Shown piece after piece: positions 17,417 through 26,149 of a stretch of DNA of 64,000 bases. The first letter of the stretch is position 1; every line of letters starts with the position of its first letter. The stretch is from NCBI RefSeq assembly GCF_003852545.1, contig NZ_QAJR01000018.1:101521-165520 (forward strand), written 5' to 3'. Position numbers and translations under genes: made by a program. The notes beneath the pieces are model-generated. The model saw nothing but the letters and a program-made list of their open reading frames with translations. It was not told the DNA's origin and searched no databases. This DNA comes from Acidovorax sp. FJL06. Its GTDB lineage: Bacteria > Pseudomonadota > Gammaproteobacteria > Burkholderiales > Burkholderiaceae_C.

Positions 17417-18346
17417 TCATACGCGATCAATGATTTTTTCGCCGAACAAGCCTTGGGGCCTGAAGAGAAGGAACACCAGCGCCAGCACATACGCAAACCA
17501 GATCTCGATGCCCCCGCCCACGAACGGGCCCAGGTACACCTCGGAGAGCTTCTCGCCCACGCCGATGATGAGCCCGCCGATGATGGCGCCGGGCACGGAG
17601 GTGAGGCCGCCCAGGATCACCACCGGCAGCGCGCGCAGCGCCACCGTGGTCAGCGAGAACTGCACGCCAAGCTTGCTGCCCCAGATCATCCCGGCCACCA
17701 GCGCCACCACACCGGCCACACACCACACGATCACCCAGATGCGGTTGAGTGGGATGCCGATGGACTGGGCCGCCTGGTGGTCGTCGGCCACGGCGCGCAG
17801 GGCGCGGCCGGTGGAGGTCTTCTGGAAGAACACCGACAGCAGGGCCACCAGCGCGGCGGCGATGGCCGCAGCGATCACGTCTTCCTTGTTCACCAGGATG
17901 CCGCCCTGGAACAGGCTCTCCAGCATGAAGATCGGGTCCTTGGGCATGCCCACGTCGATCTTGTAGATGTCGCTGCCGAACAGCGTCTGGCCCAGGCCTT
18001 CCATGAAGTAGGTGATGCCCAGCGTGGCCATGAGCAGCGTGGCGCCCTCCTGGTTCACGAGGTGGCGCAGCACCAGCTTTTCAATCACCCAGGCCACCAC
18101 GAACATGATGGCGCCCGCAATGATGAAGGCCGCGAGGTTGGCCACGATGGGGCTGCTGATGCCCGTCCACTTGGGGATCCATTCGGCAAAACGCGCCATG
18201 GCCAGGGCGGCGAACAGCACCATCGCACCCTGCGCGAAGTTGAAGACGCCCGATGCCTTGTAGATCAGCACGAAGCCGAGCGCCACCAGTGAATACAGCA
18301 TGCCGGCCATGAGGCCGCCGATGAGGGTTTCCAGAAAGAATGCCAT
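17417..18346 (-). CDS. livH: Branched-chain-type ABC permease LivH
   Basis: 309 aa polytopic permease. The N-terminus FLETLIGGLMAGMLYSLVALGF and the GVFNFAQGAMVLFAA loop are LivH hallmarks. The cytoplasmic motif GRALRAVADDHQAAQSIGIP couples it to the ATPases. GGGAGAA lies upstream of ATG 18346. 18 bp separate it from livG. It forms the transmembrane channel with LivM. Confidence 0.92.
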   Translation of the reverse strand: MAFFLETLIGGLMAGMLYSLVALGFVLIYKASGVFNFAQGAMVLFAALAMARFAEWIPKWTGISSPIVANLAAFIIAGAIMFVVAWVIEKLVLRHLVNQEGATLLMATLGITYFMEGLGQTLFGSDIYKIDVGMPKDPIFMLESLFQGGILVNKEDVIAAAIAAALVALLSVFFQKTSTGRALRAVADDHQAAQSIGIPLNRIWVIVWCVAGVVALVAGMIWGSKLGVQFSLTTVALRALPVVILGGLTSVPGAIIGGLIIGVGEKLSEVYLGPFVGGGIEIWFAYVLALVFLLFRPQGLFGEKIIDRV

Positions 18347-18364
18347 TTGTCGTTTCTCCCGCCC

Positions 18365-19189
18365 TTAGTGGCTCGTGCCCAGGTAGGCACTGATCACGTC
18401 TTCGTTGCTGCGCACTTCGTCGGGGCTGCCGTCGCCGATCTTCTTGCCGTAGTCCAGCACCACCACCCGGTCGCTGATGTCCATCACCACGCCCATGTCG
18501 TGCTCGATGAGCACGATGGTGGTGCCGAACTCGTCGTTCACGTCGAGGATGAAGCGGCACATGTCCTGCTTTTCTTCCACGTTCATGCCGGCCATGGGCT
18601 CGTCGAGCAGCAGCACCTGCGGCTCCATGGCCAGGGCACGGCCCAGGTCCACGCGCTTTTGCAGGCCGTAGGGCAGCTGGCCCACGGGGGTCTTGCGGAA
18701 CGCCTGGATTTCGAGGAAGTCGATGATGTGTTCGACATATTCGCGGTGGCGGATTTCCTCGCGCTCGGCCGGGCCCCAGCGCAGCGCCTGCAGCAGCAGG
18801 TTGCTTTTGATCTTGAGGTTGCGGCCGGTCATGATGTTGTCGATCACGCTCATGCCCTTGAACAGCGCCAGGTTCTGGAACGTGCGCGCCACGCCCATCT
18901 CGGCCACCTGGCGCGAGTTCATGTGGTCAAACGTCTTGCCCCGGAAGGTGATGGAGCCTTCGGACGGCGTGTACACGCCGTTGATGCAGTTGAGCATGGA
19001 GCTCTTGCCCGCGCCGTTGGGTCCGATGATGGCGCGGATCTCGTGCTCCTTGACGTTGAACGAGATGTCGGTCAGCGCCTTCACCCCGCCAAACCGCAGG
19101 CTGATGTTCTTGACGTCGAGGATGACGTCGCCGATCTTCTTGGTGGTCATGGGCAGGGGCTTCTCAAGCGGGTAGAGAGCGGGTTTCAT
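18365..19189 (-). CDS. livG: Branched-chain-type ABC transporter ATPase LivG
   Basis: 274 aa ATPase. Walker A GPNGAGKSS, the family signature region LPYGLQKRVDLGRALAMEP, Walker B QVLLLDEPMAGM and the switch His in IVLIEHDMGVVMDISD are complete. Its start ATG overlaps the ligase stop codon (ATGA at 19186-19189), so translation of ligase and transporter is coupled. An internal ATG about 13 codons later (MTTKKIGDVIL) is an alternative start. Confidence 0.92.
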   Translation of the reverse strand: MKPALYPLEKPLPMTTKKIGDVILDVKNISLRFGGVKALTDISFNVKEHEIRAIIGPNGAGKSSMLNCINGVYTPSEGSITFRGKTFDHMNSRQVAEMGVARTFQNLALFKGMSVIDNIMTGRNLKIKSNLLLQALRWGPAEREEIRHREYVEHIIDFLEIQAFRKTPVGQLPYGLQKRVDLGRALAMEPQVLLLDEPMAGMNVEEKQDMCRFILDVNDEFGTTIVLIEHDMGVVMDISDRVVVLDYGKKIGDGSPDEVRSNEDVISAYLGTSH

Positions 19190-21132
19190 GCGGCGGCCTT
19201 CACCGGGGTGAAGGTCTTGGTGTCGGACAGCTTCAGGGTAGCGCTCACGCTGCCCGTGCGGCCGTCCTCGAACTTGACCTGGGTTTCGATGTATTGCTCG
19301 GTGCGGCCCGCATAGAGCGCATCGACCAGCACCGCGTATTTCTCGGCAATGAAGCCCCGGCGGACCTTGTTGGTGCGCGTGAGTTCGCCGTCGTCGGCGT
19401 CCAGCTCCTTGTGCAGCACCAGAAAGCGGCTCACCTGGCTGCCCGCCAGCAGCGTGTCGCTGGCCAGGTCGGCGTTGACCTTCTCAATGCACTCACGGAT
19501 CAGCTCGTACACATCAGGCTTTTGCGCCAGGTCGGTGTAGCCCGCGTAGGGCAGGTTGCGGCGCTCGGCCCAGTTGCCCACGGCGTCGAAGTCGATGTTG
19601 ACCATCACGCAAACCTTCTCACGGCCGTCGCCCAGCGCGACCACTTCCTTGATGTGCGGGAAGAACTTGAGCTTGTTCTCCACGTACTTGGGCGCGAACA
19701 TGGCCCCATCGTTGGCGCCGCCCTTGATGCGGCCCACGTCCTTCACACGGTCGATGATCTTGAGGTGGCCGTGTGCGTCGAGGAAGCCCGCGTCGCTGGT
19801 GTGGTACCAGCCGTCGGCGGTCAGCACCTCTTCGGTGGCCTTGGGGTTCTTGTAGTACTCCTTGAGCAGGCCGGCCGACTTGACCAGGATCTCGCCGTTG
19901 TCGGCCACCTTGATCTGCACGCCCCGGATGGGCACGCCCACCGTGTCGGCGCGGGCCTGGTTGTCGGGCTGCAGGCAGACGAACACGGCGGTCTCGGTGG
20001 AGCCGTAAAGCTGCTTCAAGTTGATGCCGATGGAGCGGTAGAAGGTGAAGAGGTCGGGGCCAATCGCCTCGCCCGCCGTGTAGGCCACGCGCACGCGGCT
20101 GAAGCCCAGGTTGTTGCGCAGCGGGCCGTAGACCAGCAGGTTGCCCAGCGCGTACTTGATGCGGTCGAGCAGGCCCACGGGCTGGCCGTCCATGAGCGCC
20201 GGGCCCACGCGCTGGGCCACGGCCATGCAGGCGTGGAACATCTTGCGCTTGAGGGCGCCCGCATCCTCCATGCGGATCATCACGCTGGTGAGCAGGCCTT
20301 CAAAAATGCGCGGCGGCGCAAAGTAATAGGTGGGCCCCACTTCCTTCAGGTCGATGGTCACGGTGCTGGCCGACTCGGGGCAGTTGACCACGTAGCCGCA
20401 GGCCAGCCACTGGGCGTAGCTGAAGATGTTCTGGCCGATCCAGGCCGGGGGCAGGTAGGCCAGCACTTCCTCGCTGCTGGTGAGCTTGTCGAACTCGGCG
20501 CCGGCCGACGCGCGGTCCAGCAGGGTGCTGTGGGTGTGCACCACGCCCTTGGGGTTGCCCGTGGTGCCCGAGGTGAAGAACATCGCCGCCACGTCGTCGG
20601 GCTGGGCCTTGGCCACCTCGGCGCGGAACCACTGGGGGTGCTTGGCGACATGGGCGGCGCCCGCCTCGATCAGCGCATCCAGCGACGCCAGGCCAGGTTC
20701 TGCGTAATTGCGCAGGCCGCGCGGGTCGTCAAAGAAGATGTTGGAAATCTGCGGGCATTGCTCGCGGATCTCGAGCAGCTTGTCCACCTGCTCCTGGTCT
20801 TCCACCATGCAAAAGCGCACCTCGGCGTTGTTGAGCGGGAAGATGCACTCGGCGGCCACCGCGTCCTGGTACAGCGGCACGGGGATTGCGCCCAGCGACT
20901 GCGCGGCCAGCATGGTGGCGTACAGGCGGGGGCGGTTGGCGCCAATCACCACCATGTGCTCGTTGCGCTGCAGGCCCGCCAGGTGCAGGCCGGCGGCCAC
21001 CTGTTCCACCAGGCGCACCAGGTCGGCCCAGCTGTGGGTTTGCCAGATGCCATATTCTTTTTCGCGCAGGGCCGGGGCCGTGGGGCGCTCGGCGGCATGC
21101 TGGAGCAGCAGTTGCGGGAACGTGGTCTTCAT
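19186..21132 (-). CDS. Long-chain-type acyl-CoA synthetase heading the liv operon
   Basis: 648 aa AMP-dependent synthetase of the FadD15-like class. Motifs in order: FFTSGTTGNPKGVVHTHSTL (adenylate loop, near residue 190), GSTETAVFVCLQ (acceptor), GWYHTSDAGFLDAHGHLKIIDRVKD (hinge) and KYVENKLKF. It would couple ATP hydrolysis to CoA-ester formation on an imported acid at the membrane. First gene of the operon, overlapping livG by 4 nt. A palindrome shared with the Crp/Fnr locus lies about 100 bp upstream. Family members near Liv-type transporters act on aromatic, branched or long-chain acids; substrate is not predicted. Confidence 0.88.
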   Translation of the reverse strand: MKTTFPQLLLQHAAERPTAPALREKEYGIWQTHSWADLVRLVEQVAAGLHLAGLQRNEHMVVIGANRPRLYATMLAAQSLGAIPVPLYQDAVAAECIFPLNNAEVRFCMVEDQEQVDKLLEIREQCPQISNIFFDDPRGLRNYAEPGLASLDALIEAGAAHVAKHPQWFRAEVAKAQPDDVAAMFFTSGTTGNPKGVVHTHSTLLDRASAGAEFDKLTSSEEVLAYLPPAWIGQNIFSYAQWLACGYVVNCPESASTVTIDLKEVGPTYYFAPPRIFEGLLTSVMIRMEDAGALKRKMFHACMAVAQRVGPALMDGQPVGLLDRIKYALGNLLVYGPLRNNLGFSRVRVAYTAGEAIGPDLFTFYRSIGINLKQLYGSTETAVFVCLQPDNQARADTVGVPIRGVQIKVADNGEILVKSAGLLKEYYKNPKATEEVLTADGWYHTSDAGFLDAHGHLKIIDRVKDVGRIKGGANDGAMFAPKYVENKLKFFPHIKEVVALGDGREKVCVMVNIDFDAVGNWAERRNLPYAGYTDLAQKPDVYELIRECIEKVNADLASDTLLAGSQVSRFLVLHKELDADDGELTRTNKVRRGFIAEKYAVLVDALYAGRTEQYIETQVKFEDGRTGSVSATLKLSDTKTFTPVKAAA

Positions 21133-21233
21133 TCCGGTTCCTAAAAGTGAGTGGGTGTCCGCCCGGTGACAGCCGGGGGCGCAAGCTTGTGATTGCGCGA
21201 TGGGGGAATGCTAGGACCCACTTTGACGCCATC

Positions 21234-21251
21234 TTGTCTTGCCGACGACAA
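21234..21251. promoter_or_regulatory. Crp/Fnr-type palindrome upstream of the ligase-liv operon
   Basis: TTGTC-N8-GACAA, with the inner bases TTGCCGAC. The same arms, spacing and most inner bases occur at 25330-25347 next to the Crp/Fnr gene, and both are followed by ATT. It lies about 102 bp upstream of the ligase start and 113 bp upstream of gspA. A dimeric regulator of the Crp/Fnr type is the natural candidate. Confidence 0.6.
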
Positions 21252-21364
21252 TTTACGGGAAACTCCTCATTGGGTAAAACCCTGCCTCGGTGCGCCGAGC
21301 CTCCGTCCTGGGGTACCGGGGGCCTGGGGGACGAGGCTTCACAGGGGGGCGGTATCCTCGGTGC

Positions 21365-23119
21365 ATGTACGCCCCGTTTTTCGGTCTCCAGCATCCCCCG
21401 TTTTCCATCGCTCCAGACCCGCGCTATTTGTTCATGAGCGAACGCCACCGCGAGGCGCTGGCGCACCTGCTGTACGGGCTGGATGCCGGTGGCGGCTTTG
21501 TGCTGCTGACCGGCGAGGTGGGCGCGGGCAAGACCACGGTGTGCCGCTGCTTTCTGGAGCAGATTCCGGCGCACTGCAACGTGGCCTACATCTTCAACCC
21601 CAAGCTCACGGTGCGCGAGCTGCTGCGCTCCATCTGCGACGAGTTCGGCGTGCCGCACAAGCCCACCGTGCCGGGCGGGGTGGAGACGGTCAAGGACTAC
21701 ATCGACCCGCTCAATGCCTCGCTGCTGGCCGCGCACGGGGCCGGGCGCAACACCGTGCTCATCATCGACGAGGCGCAGAACCTCTCGGCCGACGTGCTGG
21801 AGCAGCTGCGCCTGCTCACCAACCTGGAGACCAGCGAGCGCAAACTGCTGCAGATCATCCTGATCGGCCAGCCGGAGCTGCGCGCCATGGTGGCCAGCCC
21901 CTCGCTGGAGCAGCTGGCGCAGCGCGTGATTGCGCGCTTCCACCTCGATGCACTGAGCCCGCGCGAGACCCAGCAGTACATCGTCCACCGCCTGGCCGTG
22001 GCCGGCCTGCAGGGCCCCGTGCCCTTCAGCCAGCGCGCCATGGCGCGCGTGCATGCGCTGTCGCGCGGCGTGCCCCGGCGCATCAACCTGCTGTGCGACC
22101 GGGCCCTGCTGGGCGCCTATGCCGCCGGGGTGCGCGAGGTGAGCGCCACCATCGTCCAGCGGGCTGCGCGCGAGGTGTTCGATGCGTCTGCACCGGCCGC
22201 CGCGCGCCTGGCCTTGCCGCGCTGGGCGGTGGCGGGCCTGGGCGTGGTGGCCGGGGCCGCCCTGGTGGCGGCAGGAGGCTGGGCCCTGGGCGGCTGGCCC
22301 TTGGCGCCACGCTCGGCTGGCACACCGGCGGGCGGGCCAGCCGTTGCCGCCAGCGCTGCTGTCGCCGCCGCATCAGCGCCCCTGGCGGCCGGGGGGCTGC
22401 AACCGCCGGCCAGTGCTGCAGTGGCGATTGCGTCCCCGTCGGCGCCGGCCAGTGCGGCATCGGTGCCGGGCGCCGAGGGGGGCGCAGCGGAGCCGCTGTC
22501 GGCGCTGCAGCAGTGGCTGGCGGCACAGCCGGCCAGCGATGCCCCGGCCTGGCAGGCGCTGGCCACGCGCTGGGGCGCCCGCCTGCCCGAGGGCGCGGAC
22601 GCCTGCGCCACGCTGCCGCGCGAGGGGCTGCGCTGCTACCGCAACCGCCGCGCGGGCCTGAACCTGGTGCGCCAGATCGACCGGCCGGTGCTGCTGGCGC
22701 TGTACCCCTCGGAAGACTCCGATGCACCGGTCTCGGTGGTGCTGCGGGGCCTGGACAAGGACCTGGCCACGCTCGAAGGCGCGGGCCGCACGCTGCAGGT
22801 GCCCGTGGCCGAGCTGGCACAGGTCTGGCGCGGCGACATCGCCACCTTGTGGCGCACCCCGCCCGGCATGCCGGACAAGGGCGACATTGCCGACACCAGT
22901 GCCGGTGCCGCCTGGCTCGACAAGCAACTGGCCACGGCCGCGGCCGGCGGTGCGGGGGCGAACGGGCGGGCGGCCACGCCGGCGGTGCGCCAGTCCCGCA
23001 TCCAGCGTTTCCAGCTCGCCCAGGGCGTCACGCCCGACGGCCGCGCCGGCCCCCTGACCCTCATGCTGCTCAACCGCGTCAATGGCGTGAGCGAACCCCG
23101 TCTGCGCACAGGAGCCTGA
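21365..23119 (+). CDS. gspA: GspA/ExeA-like AAA ATPase with peptidoglycan-binding C-terminus
   Basis: 584 aa. Residues 1 to about 270 are an ExeA-type AAA domain: N-terminal YAPFFGLQHPPFSIAPDPR, Walker A GEVGAGKTT at 50-58, Walker B VLIIDEAQNL, and the sensor-like GVPRRINLLCDRALLGAY. One transmembrane segment follows near 285-310, then an Ala/Pro-rich linker and a periplasmic domain ending in a PG_binding_1-like motif (RIQRFQLAQGVTPDGRAGPLT). GspA with GspB inserts the type II secretion secretin through peptidoglycan. ATG 21365 is the family start; upstream in-frame codons are ignored. It is followed 5 bp later by gspB. No other gsp genes are in the window. Confidence 0.87.
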   Translation: MYAPFFGLQHPPFSIAPDPRYLFMSERHREALAHLLYGLDAGGGFVLLTGEVGAGKTTVCRCFLEQIPAHCNVAYIFNPKLTVRELLRSICDEFGVPHKPTVPGGVETVKDYIDPLNASLLAAHGAGRNTVLIIDEAQNLSADVLEQLRLLTNLETSERKLLQIILIGQPELRAMVASPSLEQLAQRVIARFHLDALSPRETQQYIVHRLAVAGLQGPVPFSQRAMARVHALSRGVPRRINLLCDRALLGAYAAGVREVSATIVQRAAREVFDASAPAAARLALPRWAVAGLGVVAGAALVAAGGWALGGWPLAPRSAGTPAGGPAVAASAAVAAASAPLAAGGLQPPASAAVAIASPSAPASAASVPGAEGGAAEPLSALQQWLAAQPASDAPAWQALATRWGARLPEGADACATLPREGLRCYRNRRAGLNLVRQIDRPVLLALYPSEDSDAPVSVVLRGLDKDLATLEGAGRTLQVPVAELAQVWRGDIATLWRTPPGMPDKGDIADTSAGAAWLDKQLATAAAGGAGANGRAATPAVRQSRIQRFQLAQGVTPDGRAGPLTLMLLNRVNGVSEPRLRTGA

Positions 23120-23124
23120 TCCCC

Positions 23125-23937
23125 ATGTCCTACATCCTTGATGCGCTGCGGCGCGCGGAAGCCGAGCGGGGGCGGGGTGCCGTGCCGGGGCTGCACACAC
23201 AGGCCGTCCCGGTGCCCGGCGCGGCCGCCGTGGCCGAACGGCCGGCCGCCCCTGCGTGGCGCCTGGCCACCGCCGGTGTGGCCGTGGCGGCCGTGGCCGT
23301 GGCAGGCACCTGGTGGGTGATGCAGCCGCAGCGCCCGGCCCCGGTGGTGGTGGCTGCGGCCCCCGCACCGGGCCCCGTTGCACCCACGGCCCCCATCGCC
23401 CCCGCTGCGCCTGCGGTGGCGCTACCGGCTGCGCAGGCCATCCCCGCACCGGCCCTGGCGCCCACGCCTGCGCCAACACCTGTGCCCGCGGTGCTTGCGC
23501 CGCCGCCCGAACCCCGCTCAGTTGAGAAGCGCAGCGCGGCCCCGCCGCGTGAGAAGCCCGCGCCGCAGGTCCATGCCCCCCGGGGAACAGGCGCAGAGCC
23601 TCCTCCTCCCCGCCCCCGTGCCGATCCCGCCCGGGACCCAGCCCCGGCGCGCGCGCCCGAACCTGCCGCCGTGGCCGCCGCGCCTGCGCCGACCACGGCC
23701 ACCGGCACGGTGTTTGCGCAGGCCGACCTGCCCGAGGCCGTGCGCGCGCAGCTGCCTTCGCTCAAGATCTCGGGCGTCACTTACTCCGGCAACCCGGCGT
23801 ACCGCATGGCCATCGTCAACGGGCAGGTGCTGCACGAGGGCGACCCGGCGGGGCCGGGCCTGCTGCTGGAGCGGATCGAGCCCGGACGCACCATCTGGTC
23901 GTTCAAGGGCTACCGCTACGGGCTGGCCTCGCAGTAG
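23125..23937 (+). CDS. gspB: GspB-like type II secretion assembly protein
   Basis: 270 aa. The N-terminus SYILDALRRAEAERGRG is the hallmark of GspB/ExeB proteins. A single membrane anchor lies at about 45-65 (TAGVAVAAVAVAGTWWVM), followed by a long Pro/Ala-rich periplasmic linker (to about 195). The C-terminal GspB domain contains LKISGVTYSGNPAYRMAIVN and LLLERIEPGRTIWSFKG. AGGAG precedes ATG 23125. It would act with GspA in positioning the outer-membrane secretin. The linker is extremely GC-rich, which makes long false frames in this region. Confidence 0.88.
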   Translation: MSYILDALRRAEAERGRGAVPGLHTQAVPVPGAAAVAERPAAPAWRLATAGVAVAAVAVAGTWWVMQPQRPAPVVVAAAPAPGPVAPTAPIAPAAPAVALPAAQAIPAPALAPTPAPTPVPAVLAPPPEPRSVEKRSAAPPREKPAPQVHAPRGTGAEPPPPRPRADPARDPAPARAPEPAAVAAAPAPTTATGTVFAQADLPEAVRAQLPSLKISGVTYSGNPAYRMAIVNGQVLHEGDPAGPGLLLERIEPGRTIWSFKGYRYGLASQ

Positions 23938-23965
23938 CGCAGGCCGGCGCGGGGTTTGAATTCAA

Positions 23966-24017
23966 TGCGGCGCTAGCGCTTTTTGGGTAAGCGGTGTGTG
24001 CTATTAAATAAATAGCA
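23966..24017. repeat. Hairpin-repeat copy between convergent genes
   Basis: GGCGCTAGCGCTTTTTGGGTAAGC and then GCTATTAAATAAATAGC form two stems in the 111-bp gap between the convergent gspB and binding-protein genes. It is an A/T-rich, diverged member of the repeat family and is well placed to terminate both transcripts. Confidence 0.5.
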
Positions 24018-24048
24018 TGCGTGGCCGACCCAGCGCCCCGCAGGCGGT

Positions 24049-25257
24049 TCAGCGGATGAAGCGCCCGTCGCGCCCCACCAGCGTCAGCTCCACAAAGCGC
24101 GATGCGTTGCGCTCCGGGCTGCTGGCGCTGATCTCGAAGCCGCCCAGGTCCCATTTCCTGAGGTTCCAGGTGGCGTCGATGAAGGCCGCGCGTGTGGGGT
24201 TGCGGCCCGCGCGCTGCAGGGCCTCGGCAAACACGCGGGCGTTGATGTAGCCCTCCAGCGCCAGGTGCGAGGGCTCGGCCGTGGCACCCGAGGCCTTCCA
24301 GGCCGCCTGGAACTCGCGCACCACGGGCATCACCACGTTGGAGGGCAGGGGCACCACCTGCGAAATCGCCATGCCCGTGGCGTCCGCGCCCAGGGCCTTG
24401 ACGGTGGCGGGCGTGCCCATCACCGACAGCGCGTACAGCGTCACGCCGCGCTGGAGCGCCCGGAAGGCCTTGACGAACTCCAGCGTGGGCTTGCCGGCCA
24501 GGCCGATCACGACGGCCTCCAGGTGGCCGCCCGCCAGTTTGGCGGCGGCGCTGCCGGCGTCCGAGGCGTTGTTTTCCACCGTCACGGCCAGCGCCTCGGG
24601 CAGCTTGAGCCGGTCCATGGACTGCTTGGCCGCGCTGAACACTTCTTTGCCGAAGGTGTTGTTCTGGTAGACGATGCCGATGCGCTGGATGCCGATGGTG
24701 GACAGGTGCTGCACCAGCTTTTCGGCCTCGTCGGCATAGCTGGCGCGGATGTTGAACACATTGCGCGCCTTGGTGCGGCTGAGCTGTGCGCCGGTGAAGG
24801 GCGCAAAGAACGGGATGCCGCTCTCGATCACCTTGGGCAGCATGGCGTCGATCATGGGCGTGCCCATGCAGTTGAACAGCGCAAAGGTGGCCGGGTCGGC
24901 CAGCAACTGCTCCACGTTGGCCAGCGCCTTGGGCACGTCGTAGCTGTCGTCCAGCGTGGTCAGTTCGATGGCACGGCCGTGGATGCCACCGCGCGCATTG
25001 AGGGCCGCGAACGCCGCCTTGGCCCCCTGGTGCATGGCCGAGCCCAGGTCGCCCAGCGGGCCGGTGAGCGCGGTGGACTGCGCGATCCGGATGGCGCCGT
25101 CCTGCGCGTGCGCACGGCTTGTGGCTGCCAAGCCGCCCAGCCCCACCCAGGGCAGGGCGGCGACGGCGGCCAGCGCCTGGCGCCGCCCCAGGCCGCTGCG
25201 GGGGGCGGGGTGGGCGGGTGCGGCGGTGCCGGGCCCGGTGAATGGGTGTTTGTTCAT
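24049..25257 (-). CDS. Liv-type ABC transporter substrate-binding protein (orphan)
   Basis: 402 aa Peripla_BP_6 receptor. The leader has a twin-arginine-like GRRQALAAVAAL followed by a cleavage region SRAHAQ, so Tat or Sec export is possible. The mature domain shows IRIAQSTALTGPLGDLGSAM, NARGGIHGRAIELTTLDDSY and GIVYQNNTFGKEVFSAAKQS. GAGGAGA lies 8 nt before ATG 25257; the longer upstream frame is not needed. There are no permease or ATPase genes beside it. Divergent from the Crp/Fnr regulator and sharing its palindrome with the ligase-liv operon, it may supply a second ligand specificity to that transporter (inference). Confidence 0.88.
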   Translation of the reverse strand: MNKHPFTGPGTAAPAHPAPRSGLGRRQALAAVAALPWVGLGGLAATSRAHAQDGAIRIAQSTALTGPLGDLGSAMHQGAKAAFAALNARGGIHGRAIELTTLDDSYDVPKALANVEQLLADPATFALFNCMGTPMIDAMLPKVIESGIPFFAPFTGAQLSRTKARNVFNIRASYADEAEKLVQHLSTIGIQRIGIVYQNNTFGKEVFSAAKQSMDRLKLPEALAVTVENNASDAGSAAAKLAGGHLEAVVIGLAGKPTLEFVKAFRALQRGVTLYALSVMGTPATVKALGADATGMAISQVVPLPSNVVMPVVREFQAAWKASGATAEPSHLALEGYINARVFAEALQRAGRNPTRAAFIDATWNLRKWDLGGFEISASSPERNASRFVELTLVGRDGRFIR

Positions 25258-25329
25258 GGCTTTGTCTCCTCGGTAGCCCCGACCTGAGGTGCGGGGAGGC
25301 GCCATCATCCGGTGGAGATTGGCATTTTT

Positions 25330-25347
25330 TTGTCTTTCTGACGACAA
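25330..25347. promoter_or_regulatory. Crp/Fnr-type palindrome between the binding protein and crp-like genes
   Basis: TTGTC-N8-GACAA (inner TTTCTGAC), matching 21234-21251 in arms, spacing and all but two of the inner bases. It lies 51 bp upstream of the Crp/Fnr start and 73 bp upstream of the binding-protein start, suiting autoregulation and divergent control. Confidence 0.6.
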
Positions 25348-25397
25348 TTCGAATCAGGATTTCCCGTACCTCCGACCCCACCGAACGGATCGCATCC

Positions 25398-26132
25398 ATG
25401 GACTCCCGAATGAACCAGGACCTGTCGCTGCACCAGCGGCGCAGGCCCCCCACCGCTGAAGAACTGGGCGGCATCCCGTGGCTGGACCAGCTGCAGCCCG
25501 CCGAGCGCGAGCGCGCCGTGGCCTCGCTGCTGGTGGGCGATGCCAATGCGGGCGACTACGTGTGCCGCATCGGCCGGCCGGTGACCTACTGGTTTGGCGT
25601 GGTGGAGGGGCTGCTCAAGATGAGCAGCGACAACGCCCAGGGCCAGACCATGACCTTCACCGGTGTGCCGCCCGGGGGCTGGTTTGGCGAGGGCACGGCG
25701 CTCAAGCGCGAGCCCTACCGCTACAACATCCAGGCGCTGCGCAAGAGCGTGGTGGCGGGCCTGCCCATCGACACCTTCCACTGGCTGCTGGACCACTCCA
25801 TCGGCTTCAACCGCTTTGTGATGAACCAGCTCAACGAGCGCCTGGGCCAGTTCATCGCGGCGCGCGAGATCGACCGCCTGAACAACCCCGACGTGCGCGT
25901 GGCGCGCAGCCTGGCGTCGCTGTTCAATCCGGTGCTGTACCCGGGCGTGGGCGAGGTGCTGCGCATCACGCAGCAGGAGCTGGCCTATCTGGTGGGGCTG
26001 TCGCGCCAGCGCGTGAACGAGGCGCTGGCGGCGCTGGAGGGGCAGGGTGCGATCCGCATCGAATATGGCGGCCTGCGGGTGCTGGACCTGGGGGCGCTGC
26101 GGTCGAGCATCTTCCAGCTCAAGGGGGGCTGA
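25398..26132 (+). CDS. Crp/Fnr-family transcriptional regulator
   Basis: 244 aa. Residues about 30-145 are a cyclic-nucleotide-binding-type beta barrel (CRIGRPVTYWFGVVEGLLKM, PPGGWFGEGTALKREPYRYN). A dimerisation helix follows, then a winged helix with recognition segment ITQQELAYLVGLSRQRVNEAL. The cAMP phosphate-cassette residues are not conserved, and there is no N-terminal Fnr Cys cluster, so the effector is unknown; an acyl-CoA or organic acid signal would fit the neighbours. ATG 25398 is chosen; a Met four codons on is possible. A GC stem (GGGGGGC...GCCCCCC, 26123-26142) at its 3' end faces the chemoreceptor gene. Confidence 0.88.
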   Translation: MDSRMNQDLSLHQRRRPPTAEELGGIPWLDQLQPAERERAVASLLVGDANAGDYVCRIGRPVTYWFGVVEGLLKMSSDNAQGQTMTFTGVPPGGWFGEGTALKREPYRYNIQALRKSVVAGLPIDTFHWLLDHSIGFNRFVMNQLNERLGQFIAAREIDRLNNPDVRVARSLASLFNPVLYPGVGEVLRITQQELAYLVGLSRQRVNEALAALEGQGAIRIEYGGLRVLDLGALRSSIFQLKGG

Positions 26133-26149
26133 GCCGCCCCCCCCAATAT

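Noticed and set aside
21193-23124. Apparent N-terminal extension of GspB by about 640 residues
   Set aside because: The upstream part is an off-frame reading of gspA; GspB proper begins MSYILDALRRAE at 23125 with its own ribosome-binding site.
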